Shown piece by piece: positions 21,840 to 33,904 of a stretch of 64,000 nt of DNA. The notes beneath the pieces are model-generated. The model worked only from the letters and a program-made list of their open reading frames with translations, had not been told where the DNA came from and made no database searches. The stretch lies in the NCBI RefSeq assembly GCF_019649055.1, contig NW_026570313.1, forward strand, positions 310,001-374,000, read 5' to 3'. The DNA comes from Paramacrobiotus metropolitanus (lineage: Eukaryota > Tardigrada > Eutardigrada > Parachela > Macrobiotidae). Within the stretch, counting starts at the first letter, position 1; every line of letters begins with the position of its first letter. Both the position numbers and the translations under genes were made by a program.

Positions 21840-22640
21840 TGCCAATGTCTGGCTGAATCTAGCAAGTGGTTGCTAAAAGGGTTTTTGAGCGTCTGCCAAG
21901 GCGTGAAAGAAGGCTAGCGGCAAACACGTGCGTGATGCGGTCCAGACATATCAGCTGTGTGATACGCAGACTCGATTCGATCCAACGCGAGCGTATGAAC
22001 GCTGATTGGTGCTGCGAGAGAGGGACGAGAGAGCAGTGCTATTCAGCGTATGCGCTGCGTATATCCGCTTCAGCGGATGAGTGCAGTGCAGCAGCGCACA
22101 TACGTACAAGTGAGAGAGGCGATACTGCATGCAAGTGAGTGCAAGTACGCCCTGTGTGGTCGGAGCACCACTCGCAGGCTCGTACGCCTAATATGCCTCT
22201 GGGCGGGAATCAGAGCCCCTGCGAAGGATGCTCCGACTCGATACCGCACCAGTATCGCACAACTCTCCGGATGGACCCATGTGGGGTCGCCGGTACGCGC
22301 CCTCATGCACCGGGAGTCCGGTATCTAGTCGACCGCCCCATACTTTACTTGCGAACCCATGAGAGGCAAGCAATTCACGGCCGGGAAATCCGGAAGTCGC
22401 TCGGGCTTTTCATTGGACCGGTGATGCATCTGATGGCTGGTTTCTTGCTTCGGTTGGCATCGGACAACAATGTGAAAAAGAAAATGTAATGAAAGTTATA
22501 AAGCGTGAAAGAAAAGTATAAAATAAAGTTTACACCAATTCCAGTGAGCAAAAACGAGAGCTCTGTTGAAAAGATCGAACTAGAAGAATACAATTCCCTT
22601 TGTTAGGAAAATTGCTAAAAAAATGCAAAATCTGTCCGGT
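21840..22640. other. no gene recognised
   Basis: Short frames only. No homology or repeat was recognised. Confidence 0.4.
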
Positions 22641-25600
22641 GGTCTTATTTCGACTAGAATGACGTCCACGGGGTGCTTGAACCTCCACGGGTTCTCCTGT
22701 CCAATCTCATCCGGCAAGCTGGGTCCGGGGCGTCGGTTCCCGAATTACCCGTCGTAACCGGTCAAGTTCACCGAGGTCGGATAATCACGGTTAAACACTT
22801 ACTTCCGACTCGTATCCGTCCGTTAGGAATGGAGAGATACTGTCGCAGTTGCGAATGCCCTGGCATCCTCTCTAATGGGAAAATTGGACTGAGGTCCGTT
22901 GACCAAGGTCGGCCTACCGGTAAGTCGACCGGCGGCCTGGAAATCCGGCTAAGTTCCGAATTCCTACAGTTCAGGTCGGAGAAAGCTGTGCCTAAGTCAT
23001 GCGACCTGTGTGGTCGTCGAGTACAGCAATTCCGTTCAAAAGTGATCGGTTAAAACCGCTCAATCTGCTACCACGAGCCTGGTTATGGGGTTTATCCGAT
23101 ACGAACTGGTCGAAGGTCCGGTCGGAAATCTTGAGTTCCTTTGGTGGAAGTATTCAGTCGACTTCCATCCGATGCGTTCCGTTGTTAGCCGACTTGTGTT
23201 CGGTCGCGATGTTATCCGACTCGAGGTGGGTTATAATGGTATCCGAATCGACACCTGTGGCACGTTTCGTACCAAAGAAAAAAAAGTGAGTCGTTTTTTC
23301 TCTCCTTGTAGACACAGTAGACATCTGGATACAGGCTGTAGACACCCTGTAGACCTATCGGTAGTTACCTGGTTTCTTGGGATGTATACAGCGTGTCTAC
23401 AACTGTGTGTACAGGTTGTTTACAGATGTCTACCGCTGTATACAGGCAGCCCTTCTTAGTTTCAGTCAGCCCTTCTTAGGTTCTCCCTGTATACACCGGT
23501 AGTCATCTGTAGACCGCTCGTAGACACCACTGTACACATACTGTAGTCACCTGGTTTCTTAGGTTTCTTAGGTTGTCTACAGGATGTTTACAGGTTGTCT
23601 ACAGATGTCTACCGCTGTTTACAGGTAGCCCTTCTTAGGTTCAGCTCGATACTCTGTCTGTATACTCCGGTAGTCATCTGTAGGCATCCCTGTAGACATA
23701 CTGTAGTCACGGTTTCTTAGGATGTATGCAGGTTGTCTACTGGGTGTCTACAGATGACTACAGTGACTACAGGAAAGAAGAAAACGTTCCAGTTTTCTTC
23801 TTTGGTACGAAACGTTCCATATATACGAGGTCGGTTATCCATGTTGATGTTCCGTGATCGGCTATTGACTTCCGATGGTCGGCTGAAGTATGTTTCTCAC
23901 CGTCCATAAGCTGCAATCTTCCGTTTGGGAGTCGATGTCCTACCTCTGGTTACTCTGCCGATTTGTTGTCGTACACTTCCGACTTTCATTTGGTCATAAT
24001 AATCCGACTCGAGGTCGGTTACACGTTCTTTTTAATGGTCGGCCAAGACGACTTACACCGTTAGGCTCATGTGGGGCTGGCAGGACTTTGCATGTCCATG
24101 AAGGCAGGATTTCTCCCGGCAATTAGCCACATTGGGCTTACCGGAGAAATGGGCAGTCTGACTTAAGTCGGAGCCCAAGGCTCAACGCTGCCGAGGCGCG
24201 AGAACTGTGCGCCGATTTCAACCATAGATCTTGTCTGGTGGAGTGGGACTACAAAAGCCCCTCGTTGCCACGAGCAAGCCCGATTGCATGATGGAGTACT
24301 AGTCTCTCGGCCGACAGACGCCATGGCAACAGGCCACGAGTTAATCCTAACCCATCTGACAGGACTCGGACCATCCAAAGGTATGTTACTCGGATAAGCG
24401 GAATAACCGACCAACAGAAGTCTGGATCCGACCCAGAGTTCATAACAAGGTAGTACAGATCCAATTCTTCGTTTTCTTTGTCGCCAACCTGAGAGGCCTA
24501 TCCCCTTCTGTTGGGGGTAGACAACCCAGGTCCACGAGGAAGGTTCTTTGCCGCGAACGAAGGACACGTGGCCATTTCTGTTGCGGACACCTGTTCTTCG
24601 TCCCCGGGGTTGGTTGAGGGGATGCGGACCGCGTTTGTTAGCACGGTCCGCCTAGGATGTTCCATTAAAGACATGGGCAACGAGGTCGGCGGCGGAGTCG
24701 TTAGTACACCAGTAGCCAGCTAAACCGTCGTTGTTCCTCTTCAGGGAGAGGCAGCACGTTGAAAACGCGAATTTCGGCGAAGGTCTTGGCTCTGGCTTGG
24801 TCGGCCATGTTTTGGCTACTCCAAGTGGGAGTTCCCAGATAATGCTCGTTGTCGATATCCGGTTCTTAGATATCGCTGTATTGCATGTGGCCAAGTCGTA
24901 CGGCTTTTTTCAGTATCTTCGGTTGATGGGTCGTATTCTGGATGTTTATCCAGGCCGTGTCTATCTGATGTCGGATTTTAATCCTGGCTTCGATTGGCCG
25001 GACAGGTCGGATTTTTTGCCTTAGGGTGACAAAGTGAACATACCTCCTAGCGTTCATCGGTTTGGCCGTCCGTACCTTAATAGAATACGTCGAGTATGGT
25101 GGGAGTGATACTCGCTCGCTGTTAAAGACCACTTGCCGGTCTAACGGCTTAGAGTCGATGAATGGGTCTAGCTTCAGATGGTAAACTTCTGGGCTTTTGT
25201 TGTCCAGGTTTAATTCTTCGATCGTCTTGACTTTTGCAATCCGTGCCTTCCATGGGTTGAACTGCACTGACTCCTGTTGGTCAGTCAAGTTAACCGAGGT
25301 CGGTTTTTCGGTTGACAACTGCTGAAAAACCGTCGTCGGAGGTTGGAGATCGTCTTCCTCCGTTTTACTCCTCCCGATTCTCTTAGGATTTTCGACGGTT
25401 CGAGTTCGGCTTGTTGCTTGGGGTCGGCCGGCTTTTCCTGTTCGGTTAGTTCCGGTAAATCCTCGACTATGAGTTCTGTGTGAACTATAGACCACAATGC
25501 TGTAGTTAGCCAGACGTCGAAGGTCGGTTCTTCATCCTCCGATGACGATTCTTTCGAGTCGTCTTTTCTTGGTTTGTCCGTCTCGCAGTGTCGGACTGAC

Positions 25601-26100
25601 GGATCGAATTCTTCGTCGTCGTCTTCTTCCTCGGATTCCTCCAAAGGTCGGTTATCGGAGTCTGTGTCCGCCGAATCGCTCGTGCTTTGTGTGTCCGAGC
25701 CGTCCGACTCATAGTCCTCAAACTCTACGGCCATTTCATCTTCATGTTCGACCTGAGGTGTATTACCGTTTTCGACCTGTGTGGTCGGTTGACGTTGGTT
25801 GGCCGAAATCCGTCGGTTGGGTCGGTCGACTCGCTCCGTCCTGATTTTCGAGGTCGGTTGGCTGTGAGCCTATGTTGTTCAGCCATCGGATGACTGTCGG
25901 TTGAGTCTTCCGAAAGCGGTCTACCTTCCGGTGCGGTTGCAGGGGTAACGGTGACGACGGTCTGCTGTCCGACCAAATTAGGTCGTGATGCGTTTTGATC
26001 GCTCGTATCATTCCGTCGTCTGCATTGTCGCAGAGAATCGTCAACCGAACCGGCAGGATAAAGCAACCGGTAGAGCGCTTTACTTTCCATCTTTTACTCC
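22640..26100 (-). mobile_element. old Gypsy-type retroelement relic
   Basis: Broken minus-strand frames run from 26090 down to about 24160. An acidic region (25734-25285) precedes a stretch resembling the protease-to-RT linker of Gypsy pol (PPYSTYSIKV, KAVRLGHMQY; 25495-24866). Further down is a mutated RT start (MNSGSDPDF...VLSDGLGLTRG...W...SAE; about 24464-24250). Frames are shifted and stops are frequent. No LTRs were found. GGTCGG/CCGACC motifs are unusually dense throughout. An inverted-repeat element (23.26-23.82 kb) is nested inside. Confidence 0.6.
23262..23817. mobile_element. TIR element filled with GTAGAC/GTCTAC minisatellite
   Basis: Ends are inverted: ACGTTTCGTACCAAAG (about 23262-23277) and its complement CTTTGGTACGAAACGT (about 23802-23817). 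The interior is two loose higher-order repeats of about 190 bp built from TGTAGAC, GTCTACAG and TTTCTTAGG. No ORF. It is nested in the Gypsy relic. Confidence 0.7.
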
Positions 26101-26120
26101 GTTAAAATTAGAGGATCGGA

Positions 26121-26777
26121 GTACGAGGACACACTAAGTATACGTGAGAGACAACAAATTAAGCGAGTATAAGTGATAACCATGCCCGGCTTATGCAACG
26201 CGGGCAACCACCCAGGTTTGCAGTTACTTGTAAGCGCATAAAAAATGACTGACTGAAAATTATGCAAACTTTCAACGCTGATTTCTCGTGTACTCTGGAA
26301 TGTGACTATTCAAGCAATATACCAGAAGACGCAGAAAAAAATAACACGATTTTTGATACCAAATAAGTGAGAATATACGCTGATTCAAAAAGACTACAGA
26401 TATTTTCATTTTCTCGTAGACTTAGCATAGAATCAACGGTCAAGGGTTCCCCACACAGAATCCTATGCTATGTCTACGAGAAACTCAAAAAGGCTATCTA
26501 TTGTCTTAATCGCTATAAACTGCAACTTGTTGGGTATCAAAAATCTTGTAGATTTTTTCTGCATCGTTTGCTATATTGGTCAAATTGTTTCGTTCCATAG
26601 TACACGAGGAATGAGAGCTGGAAGTCAGCATAGGCGTCTATGAAGACGAGCTGTTTAATACGCAGTACTTGGACCGCCAACCCTTGGTGGCTGGGTGTGC
26701 TGCACAACACGTGATTGGTTATCATTTATTCTCGCTGGTTTTTTGGTCTATCACGTATACTTAGTGTGTCCTCGTAC
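26121..26777. mobile_element. 657-bp palindromic foldback element, third family
   Basis: Both ends carry a perfect 27-bp inverted terminal repeat starting GTACGAGGACACACTAAG. Homology between arms continues, with more divergence, to the centre near 26450, where TTTCTCGTAGAC and its complement face each other. No ORF and no clear target duplication. Confidence 0.8.
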
Positions 26778-26789
26778 ACAAACTCAGCG

Positions 26790-28140
26790 CAGACAGAATC
26801 ATTATGACCTTTCGACGTTGTCGCAATTACCAATTGGACTGTGTACCTCTAGTCGTCTATAGGGAGGGGTATCTAGACGGGTGCGTCTGTTATAATGCAA
26901 GGGGTAAATCAACTTATAACTTTGTACAATTCCCTTGCCGTGCACTCTTTATGTCGACTTCGTGTCACTTGCTATTATTTTTTATTATATCCAGCGTGGA
27001 GCAGGTATCCGATTTTCGGTTAGGGTGACATTAGCGTGAGGTTTTAAACCGGGCCAAACAGTAGTTGCACAGAAATACAGACAGAAAAAAAGAGTGTCTA
27101 ATCAAAATTGACACTGTTAAAGTCATGCTTATAAGCGCCAGTAATACGAGTATCGAACAAATCAGAAAAATTAAGATAAATAAAAATTTCCACAATATAT
27201 TAAGCTTCCAGGCAAAGGTTGTCCGTTGTTCCGTCAATATTTTTCTTCTGTCCCCTTGATTATGGTGCGGTTTCCTTTTCTGAGGTTGTAAGGTGTTCGG
27301 ATTCCACCATCACGGTGATGCAGTGCGCTACATGGAATCTTTCTGGATGTTTGATCTCGTACAAGCATATTGCTTCTTTTTGCTTCCATCTCGTGGAACA
27401 ATTTTCAAATTTAGAAATGGGCGATTTCAAATTTTTGCTTGATTTTAAATTATCAACAACTGCGGCCGCGCTGTTTAAAACTGTTAATGAAAAAATAAAC
27501 TGTTTATGACCAAATGGAAGGAGTAGAAAGTATCAACTGCTCGACCATAAACCTGCAAGTTTAAAAGGAAATAAATGCTTATAGTTTTTGCCTGACTTAA
27601 AACGAAGTAGTGTAGCGGATGCCTATAGAAGTGGTGTAGTGTATGTCTACTGTCTAAAGAAGTAGACAGCGAAAAAAAACCTGTGTTGGTGTATAGCGGA
27701 AGACACTGCGTTTACACTTTCCTCGCTGTATAGTTAAAGATTTAGCAGTCGCTCCCTCTCATACTCAGAATTCCTAACCCATGGTGTGCAGTCCAGTGTA
27801 CGACAGTCCAGCTTAGTCGCAAATTGGACTACGTCACATTCTTACATTACATAGAAGACTGGGTTTGAGAACGCGCGGCAGCTTACTTGATTCAACAGTT
27901 TTAAAGCCTTTGGGAATCGTTTTTATTACGTCAAAGCATCAAACAAGGTGCCGAGCTGCACATATTTCAGTTGTTGTCCGCATGACAGTGTCCCATGGCC
28001 CATCCCTTATTGTCTCCAACAAAGGCACCCAGACAAACGACAGCGTGCTAGATCGCCTCCTCTAAATGACATGCATATTCATATTGCCGCGAATTAGCTG
28101 CGAGATATTCTGACAACGACCATAATGCGGCAAAATACAA
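26790..28140. other. no gene recognised
   Basis: AT-rich sequence with short frames, one of them hydrophobic on the minus strand (27237-27031). No supported gene or repeat. Confidence 0.4.
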
Positions 28141-28149
28141 AAAAGCTAA

Positions 28150-28330
28150 TGCAACACATACTGGGGCAAAATAGCAGAAGGCTATTTTAGCCGCCCATAC
28201 TGGGGCAAAATAGCTAAAGGCTATTTGAACTCAGTGTGGGGCAAAATAGCAAAAAGCTATTTTGCCTCGCATACTGGGGCAAAATAGCCAAAAGCTATTT
28301 TGCCACAAAGACTGGGGTAAAATAGCCACT
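28150..28330. repeat. tandem hairpin repeat (GGCAAAATAGC), second locus
   Basis: At least five alternating GGCAAAATAGC and GCTATTTTGCC arms with TGGGG and CAGTGTG linkers, in inverse orientation to 15350-15580. Confidence 0.8.
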
Positions 28331-28339
28331 TCGCAATAA

Positions 28340-29180
28340 TTTTCAAAAGCAAATTAAAGAAACGAAAACAGGAAAAATAATAGAATAAGAATAAAACATA
28401 TTCAACAACAAAATAAGTAACTACAAAAACGGAAACCAAAAATCCAAAATAAACCAATTAAATGTCTCAGAGAAGTCAATCAACAATCGGATTCATACAG
28501 AAAAACGGCAACAAATAAGTAAACAAATAAATAATAAATAAAATAAGAATTTAGAAAAAGAAAACGATGTAAAATTGCTCAGCTGTTTTGCCGACTGCGA
28601 TTTGACCACAGCTGAGACATCGAGCACTTTGTGCTTCATTCTGCTTACTTCGAGTACGAGTTGCGCTATTCGGGAGAAGCCCTCTTTATTTTGCGAGGCA
28701 GCGATTCATTTGCTTAGTCGGACCGTGGCAGCGAATCCTGTTGGCGATCGAAGCAGGTGCAAAGTGGTAATGTTAGTGGCCACTCAACACGTCATTACGC
28801 TAATGGAGGCAGGATACAGTGGTGATAATTGGCGGTGTCATGCACGCAATTCCTGTTATCGGTTTCCCCCAGGCTCGAGGGTAATATTCTTACAGTACCA
28901 CGAACGGGTGCCCTTTATTTAGTCTCAGTCGGCAAATTCCGTCCGGATAATAATTATAAATTACTCATGAATCAGTGGCCAATTAATTCTTTAAGAGCAG
29001 TATTAAGGTATCTGAGCGATGCACTGGAGTAGGAAGTTGTGCAGTCTTACCGCGAGATATTAGTTCTTACCATCCCCATTTCCAGCAACCGTCGCTTCGG
29101 TTCTACTGCGTGGCAGCGTGCACCAACATGCACTCCAGCTTCCTCTACGGTTTCCATGTAGAACCAAATACGCTGTGCAT
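28340..29180. other. no gene recognised
   Basis: A-rich spacer (28340-28570), then frames of up to 115 codons without a recognisable domain. It probably includes the upstream region of the GPCR pseudogene. Confidence 0.4.
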
Positions 29181-29185
29181 GTGCA

Positions 29186-30240
29186 ATGCACCTGACATCA
29201 GTAAATACACGGCGCACCTTGGGACATCACGGAACGAAAGACCTAAACGGCGGTAGTACGAACTACGCGAACGTTTCTCATTCTAATACCACTAGAAACG
29301 CTAGCCTAGACGATCCCTGCCTCCATTATGGTAACTGGAGCGACCCGCAAACGGCTATCGAAATCGCCTCCATGTCGGCAGTTATCATAATCAGCGCCGC
29401 CGGCCTCGTCAGCTCTTCCGCACCACATCCGTCAGTGCCTCATTTAAACCGTACATCGCCAACCTTCTCCTGGCCAACTTATTTCTAGCTATTTTTGAAA
29501 ATCCCCTGGACATTTTATTGGAGCTCTCCTGCCAACACTGCACGCTGTCGTGGGCGGTCTGTGACCTTTATCTCTACTGCAATTACGTCATCACGGCGTG
29601 GGCGATACACGCCCACCTCCTCATCACCGTCAACCGCCTCTGGGCGCTGATTTTTCCTTACAGTTATCGTGACCAACACACCATTAGCACCAGCTTCCTC
29701 TTTATAGGCGGCGCTCTTGTATACGTCCACATTTGGAGCGTTCCAGGCCTCGTTCTGGATTCCGTGTTTTACCGCAGCATGAATGACGAATGCGAGGTGA
29801 ACAACGACGCCCAACGAACGTGGGCATTAGCGCTGCAGATCTGCTTGTTTCTGGCTCCTATCGTCTTCGTGGCGGGAGCCTATATGTACATTATCGACCG
29901 GCAGCGTATGCGGTGGAAGACGCGTCCCGGAACAAGGGAAGCCTTCTGTCGCAGAAGCCAACGGACGGGAAAAGCGGCGATCCTCCTGCAGCACACAAGA
30001 ACACCCGTCAGCACATCAATCAGGCCTTCCTCATCCTCACCCTATTGACCTGCAGTGTAGTGATCACGTGGACGCCCTACCAGATCTGCCAGTTGTTGCA
30101 GATCCTGGACATTCCGGTGAGCATCCACATCGTGGCTGCATTGGATGTTCTATGGATCGTCCAGTCAATCTTGGATCCACTGCTCTCAACTCGCGTTGTC
30201 GCGGACATGCGGACTGTATTTGGACTGTCCGGGCTGAAAT
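29186..30240 (+). pseudogene. rhodopsin-like GPCR pseudogene, C-terminus replaced by the 31-bp array
   Basis: Three frames must be joined to follow one receptor. An Asn-rich N-terminus and TM1 lie in 29186-29420. TM2 to TM5 follow in a second frame, with HLLITVNRLWALIFPYSY standing where DRY normally lies. TM6-TM7 are in a third (ITWTPYQICQ, SILDPLLST). The shifts are in TM1 (near 29420) and in the third intracellular loop (29.92-30.04 kb). After MRTVFGL the frame runs into the 31-bp array and stops. It is closest in the window to the intact receptor at 42985-44010, which shares the HLLITV-RAWALFFP pattern. Very short introns are an alternative to frameshifts but no splice sites were seen. 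Confidence 0.75.
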
Positions 30241-31669
30241 AGTACTCCGACCAAAGTGTCCGGGCTGAAATAGTACTCCGACCAAAGTGTCCGGGCTGAA
30301 ATAGTACTCCGACCAAAGTGTCCGGGCTGAAATAGTACTCCGACCAAAGTGTCAGGGCTGAAGTAGTACTCCGACCAAAGTGTCAGGGCTGAAGTAGTAA
30401 TCCGACCAAAGTGTCCGGGCTGAAGTAGTACCCCGACCAAAGTGTCCGGGCTGAAATAGTACCCCGACCAAAGTGTCCGGGATGAAATAGTACTCCGACC
30501 AAAGTGTCTGGGCAGAAGTAGTACTCCGTCCAAAGTGTCCGGGCTGAAGTAGTACTCTGACCAAAGTGTCCGGGCTGAAATAGTACTCCGTCCAAAGTGT
30601 CCGGGCTGAAATTGTACTCCGACCAAAGTGTCCGGGCTGAAATAGTACTCCGACCAAAGTGTCCGGGCTGAAATAGTACTCCGACCACAGTGTCCGGGCT
30701 GAAATAGTACTCCGACCAAAGTGTCCGGGCTGAAGTAGTACTCCGTCCAAAGTGTCCGGGCTGAAATAGTACTCCGACCAAAGTGTCCGGGCTGAAGTAG
30801 TACTCCGTCCAAAGTGTCCGGGCTGAAATAGTACCCCGACCAAAGTGTCCGGGCTGAAGTAGTACTCCGACCAAAGTGTCCGGGCTGAAATAGTACTCCG
30901 TCCAAAGTGTCCGGGCTGAAGTAGTACTCCGACCAAAGTGTCCGGGCTGAAATAGTACCCCGACCAAAGTGTCCGGGCTGAAGTAGTACTCTGACCAAAG
31001 TGTCCGGGCTGAAATAGTACTCCGACCAAAGTGTCCGGGCTGAAGTAGTATTCCGTCCAATGTGTCCGGGCTGAAGTAGTACTCTGTCCAAAGTGTCCGG
31101 GCTGATATAGTACTCCGACCAAAGTGTCTGGGCTGAAGTAGTACTCCGTCCAGAGTGTCCGGGCTGAAATAGTACTCCGTCCAAAGTGTCCGGGCTCAAA
31201 TTGTACTCCGACCAAAGTGTCAGGGCTGAAGTAGTACTCCGTCCAAAGTGTCCGGGCTGAAATTGTACTCCGACCAAAGTGTCCGGGCTGAAGTAGTATT
31301 CCGTCCAAAGTGTCCGGGCTGAAATAGTACCCCGACCAAAGTGTCCGGGCTGAAGTAGTACTCCGACCAACGTGTCCGGGCTGAAATAGTACTCCGTCCA
31401 AAGTGTCCGGGCTGAAATAGTACTCCGACCAAAGTGTCTGGGCTGAAGTAGTACTCCGTCCAAAGTGTCCGGGCTGAAATTGTACTCCGACCAAAGTGTC
31501 CGGGTTGAAAAGGCTCTCAGGAGCTTCAGGTCCCACCCAGAACGCAAAAAAAGTTGGGTGGGCAAAATTTACGGCGGACGTTTTTTTGGCCCCCGGACGG
31601 TTTGGTCGGTTTAACGACCAAAACGTCCGCCGGACGTCTTGGTCGTCCGGACGTTTTGGTCGGTTACAG
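30227..31669 (-). mobile_element. hairpin-capped 31-bp-array element, copy 2
   Basis: About 41 units of the 31-bp repeat (30227-31504) with the same cap (31505-31669) as copy 1, all inverted. The cap is nearly identical to copy 1 up to GGTTACAG. The array end lies directly in GPCR coding sequence, so insertion or array growth truncated that gene. The cap end abuts a solo LTR at 31696. Confidence 0.8.
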
Positions 31670-31695
31670 ACGACTACGCGGTATACCATGTGATT

Positions 31696-32326
31696 TGACG
31701 TGGGGAGGAGGAGGTATCTACATCATGCGGATGCCCGATGATGTCCGCCTTCACCTGTAAACACAAACCTCCATGAGTCCATGTTATTATCTAGTCATCT
31801 CTTTACCTGTGGTTGGCTGTACCCTAAATCCCTAGCGAATAGCGATGTATGCCGTGTACTTTTGCTAGTCTATATCAGCTTGAGTGATACCTAATATCGA
31901 AAGCGGTCAGGAATTAGTCTCACATTTCTGAATTCTGATCTTCTGACTTTTCTGACTTCCAAGTGTTGAGGAATACGTTGTGAATTGGATAAAAGGGCAG
32001 TATCTTCTAAAGGTGATCTTGATGTTCAGGATTCGCGTCTGATCTTACCATAGGATTACCGCAGTATACTCGCGTCACAATTGACCTTCGCCTTGATCTG
32101 ATCCACGTATAAACCGAGAACGGAAGTGAGAGTTAAGGCATTCGTTCGTCTGTTCGTGTATTTTGCAGGGCTCCTGATAGGGATTCCTGGTTCCCGTGTT
32201 CCTGTTCGTTCCTCCATCGTTCCTCCTAGTTGTTTTCGCCACACCAGTTTGAGAGAGAAGAGTGCTCATACCGCTACGCATGGGAGGGAAGTGTTGTAAG
32301 CACCGTCCAAAGCTTGTAATACGACA
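31696..32326 (+). mobile_element. solo LTR, copy 1
   Basis: About 631 bp starting TGACGTGG and ending ATACGACA, alignable throughout to 45996-46612 (roughly 80 percent by eye). Flanks GATT and CATT could be a 4-bp duplication with one change. No gag, pol or PBS is attached. Confidence 0.75.
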
Positions 32327-32389
32327 CATTTCTATTTCGAGAAACGGGTAACATATGATTTAAAAAACGGTTAATCGAAAAAATTTCAC

Positions 32390-33087
32390 AGGAGGTAACT
32401 GTGCCGGTACATGGTACCAAAATCGTGTGCTTGTACAAAAAAGGTTCGCTTTCGCGCACTCCCGAACACTTTTTGCATTGTTTTGTGACATTCTATAATT
32501 AAGTTATTTGTACATGTATGTTGGCGGGAAAACCGCTTGGCGCTTGTCCGCGTAACATCCGGTTGGGGACTTATCGGTGAAATAAAATTAAAAAATGCAT
32601 AAACGCACGGAGGTATACCAAAAGTCTGATTACGAACCGATATTCTTCCAATTTTGCATGAAAACACAAATTACCATGAAGGTTGCTTTTAAACCGAAAT
32701 AGATTTCCGCCATGCTTTGCAAAATTTTAAATAAGTTTCAAGAATTTGCGAAAATAATTTACAATTTGGAAAAAAAGGTGGAAAGCTGATCCGGTGTAAA
32801 CACGATCTTCGTGATAATGCACGTTTATATGCAAAATTCGAAGAGGATCGGTTCGTAATGAGACTTTCGGTAAACCCCCGTACGTTCAAACTTTTGGAAT
32901 TTTATTTTACCGATAACTCCCCAACCGGATGTTGCGCGTACAAACGGTTTTCACACCAATGTATACAAATCATTCGATTAAAGAACGTCATAAAACAAGG
33001 CAAAAAAGTGCTCGGAGCGCACAAAACGAAAGTTTTTGCACATGTACTTGAATATTGATGCCATATACGGGCACACTTCCCTTACAA
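32390..33087. mobile_element. palindromic foldback element, diverged copy 2 of the 18.8-kb family
   Basis: The arms are inverted repeats around about 32740 and align to 18780-19456 (shared CGCGCACTCCC, CATCCGGTTG, AATGAGACTTT), but with many differences and eroded ends. It is much older than copy 1. Confidence 0.75.
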
Positions 33088-33099
33088 TTAATGATGCCG

Positions 33100-33900
33100 C
33101 TCCTTCCATGTAATTATTTATTACGGTTGCCATGTATTTCTCGTGCCGCCGAACAATAATTAACCCGCATAAACAAGACCGGCGAATACAGTTGTCTCAG
33201 GTAAAGCGTATTTGTTACGAACCATTCGTCACGTTTAGCGTAATTTGCACGGTATTTTGCAGGCCGAGTTTTAATCTGTATTGCACGTAAAAGCCACAAG
33301 TACTCGTACCAAAACAGAATTCATAATAGAAATTCTTGCATTCTATCTTGGTAAGGGATTGTGCCCATCGCACAAACTGCGGTGCATTCTGAGACCGGAG
33401 CGCAGCGTTCGCCGGAATACACTTACCACGTTCTAAAATCCATGAAGCTCAAATTTTTTGCAGAATCGTAGATGGTTGATGGTAAGTATGCTCAAAAGCG
33501 CTTTAATAAGCTGCTATGACCAGACATGAAGTCCCTTTGGGGTTGTCTGCTCTTGTGCCGTAATAATAATAATATCTGTCAGAGGGTGTTGTAAAAAAAC
33601 TGGGGAAAGCAAAAACCTTTCCGCAATCATGGAATTTATCTATTAAAAAAGGACTGTTTAAAAATAGAAATAAAAATTTTTAATTTTTTAAGTAAGTGGC
33701 ATCAGTCAGCGCTGGCTTATAACTGCCGAATAAGCGAAAAATTGTTATTCAGCAACAGACTATACGGGAGATAGCTACTAACGATAACTTTGAATTTATC
33801 ATCCGCTTGCATCGTTAATGTATTGCCAGCACGCTCAGTGCGAATCCATATTCATAGACAAGAGTCTAAAATATGTACGAGGATAACAGTTACTAATTTA
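33100..33900. other. 3' flank of the F-box gene; nothing else recognised
   Basis: AT-rich sequence with no supported frame. It lies downstream of the F-box gene stop at 33905. Confidence 0.4.
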
Positions 33901-33904
33901 TGCT

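Noticed and set aside
27031-27237. Small membrane protein on the minus strand
   Set aside because: AT-rich DNA readily gives hydrophobic frames. No other support.
28575-28922. 115-codon plus-strand ORF
   Set aside because: No domain, no paralogue, no splice pattern.
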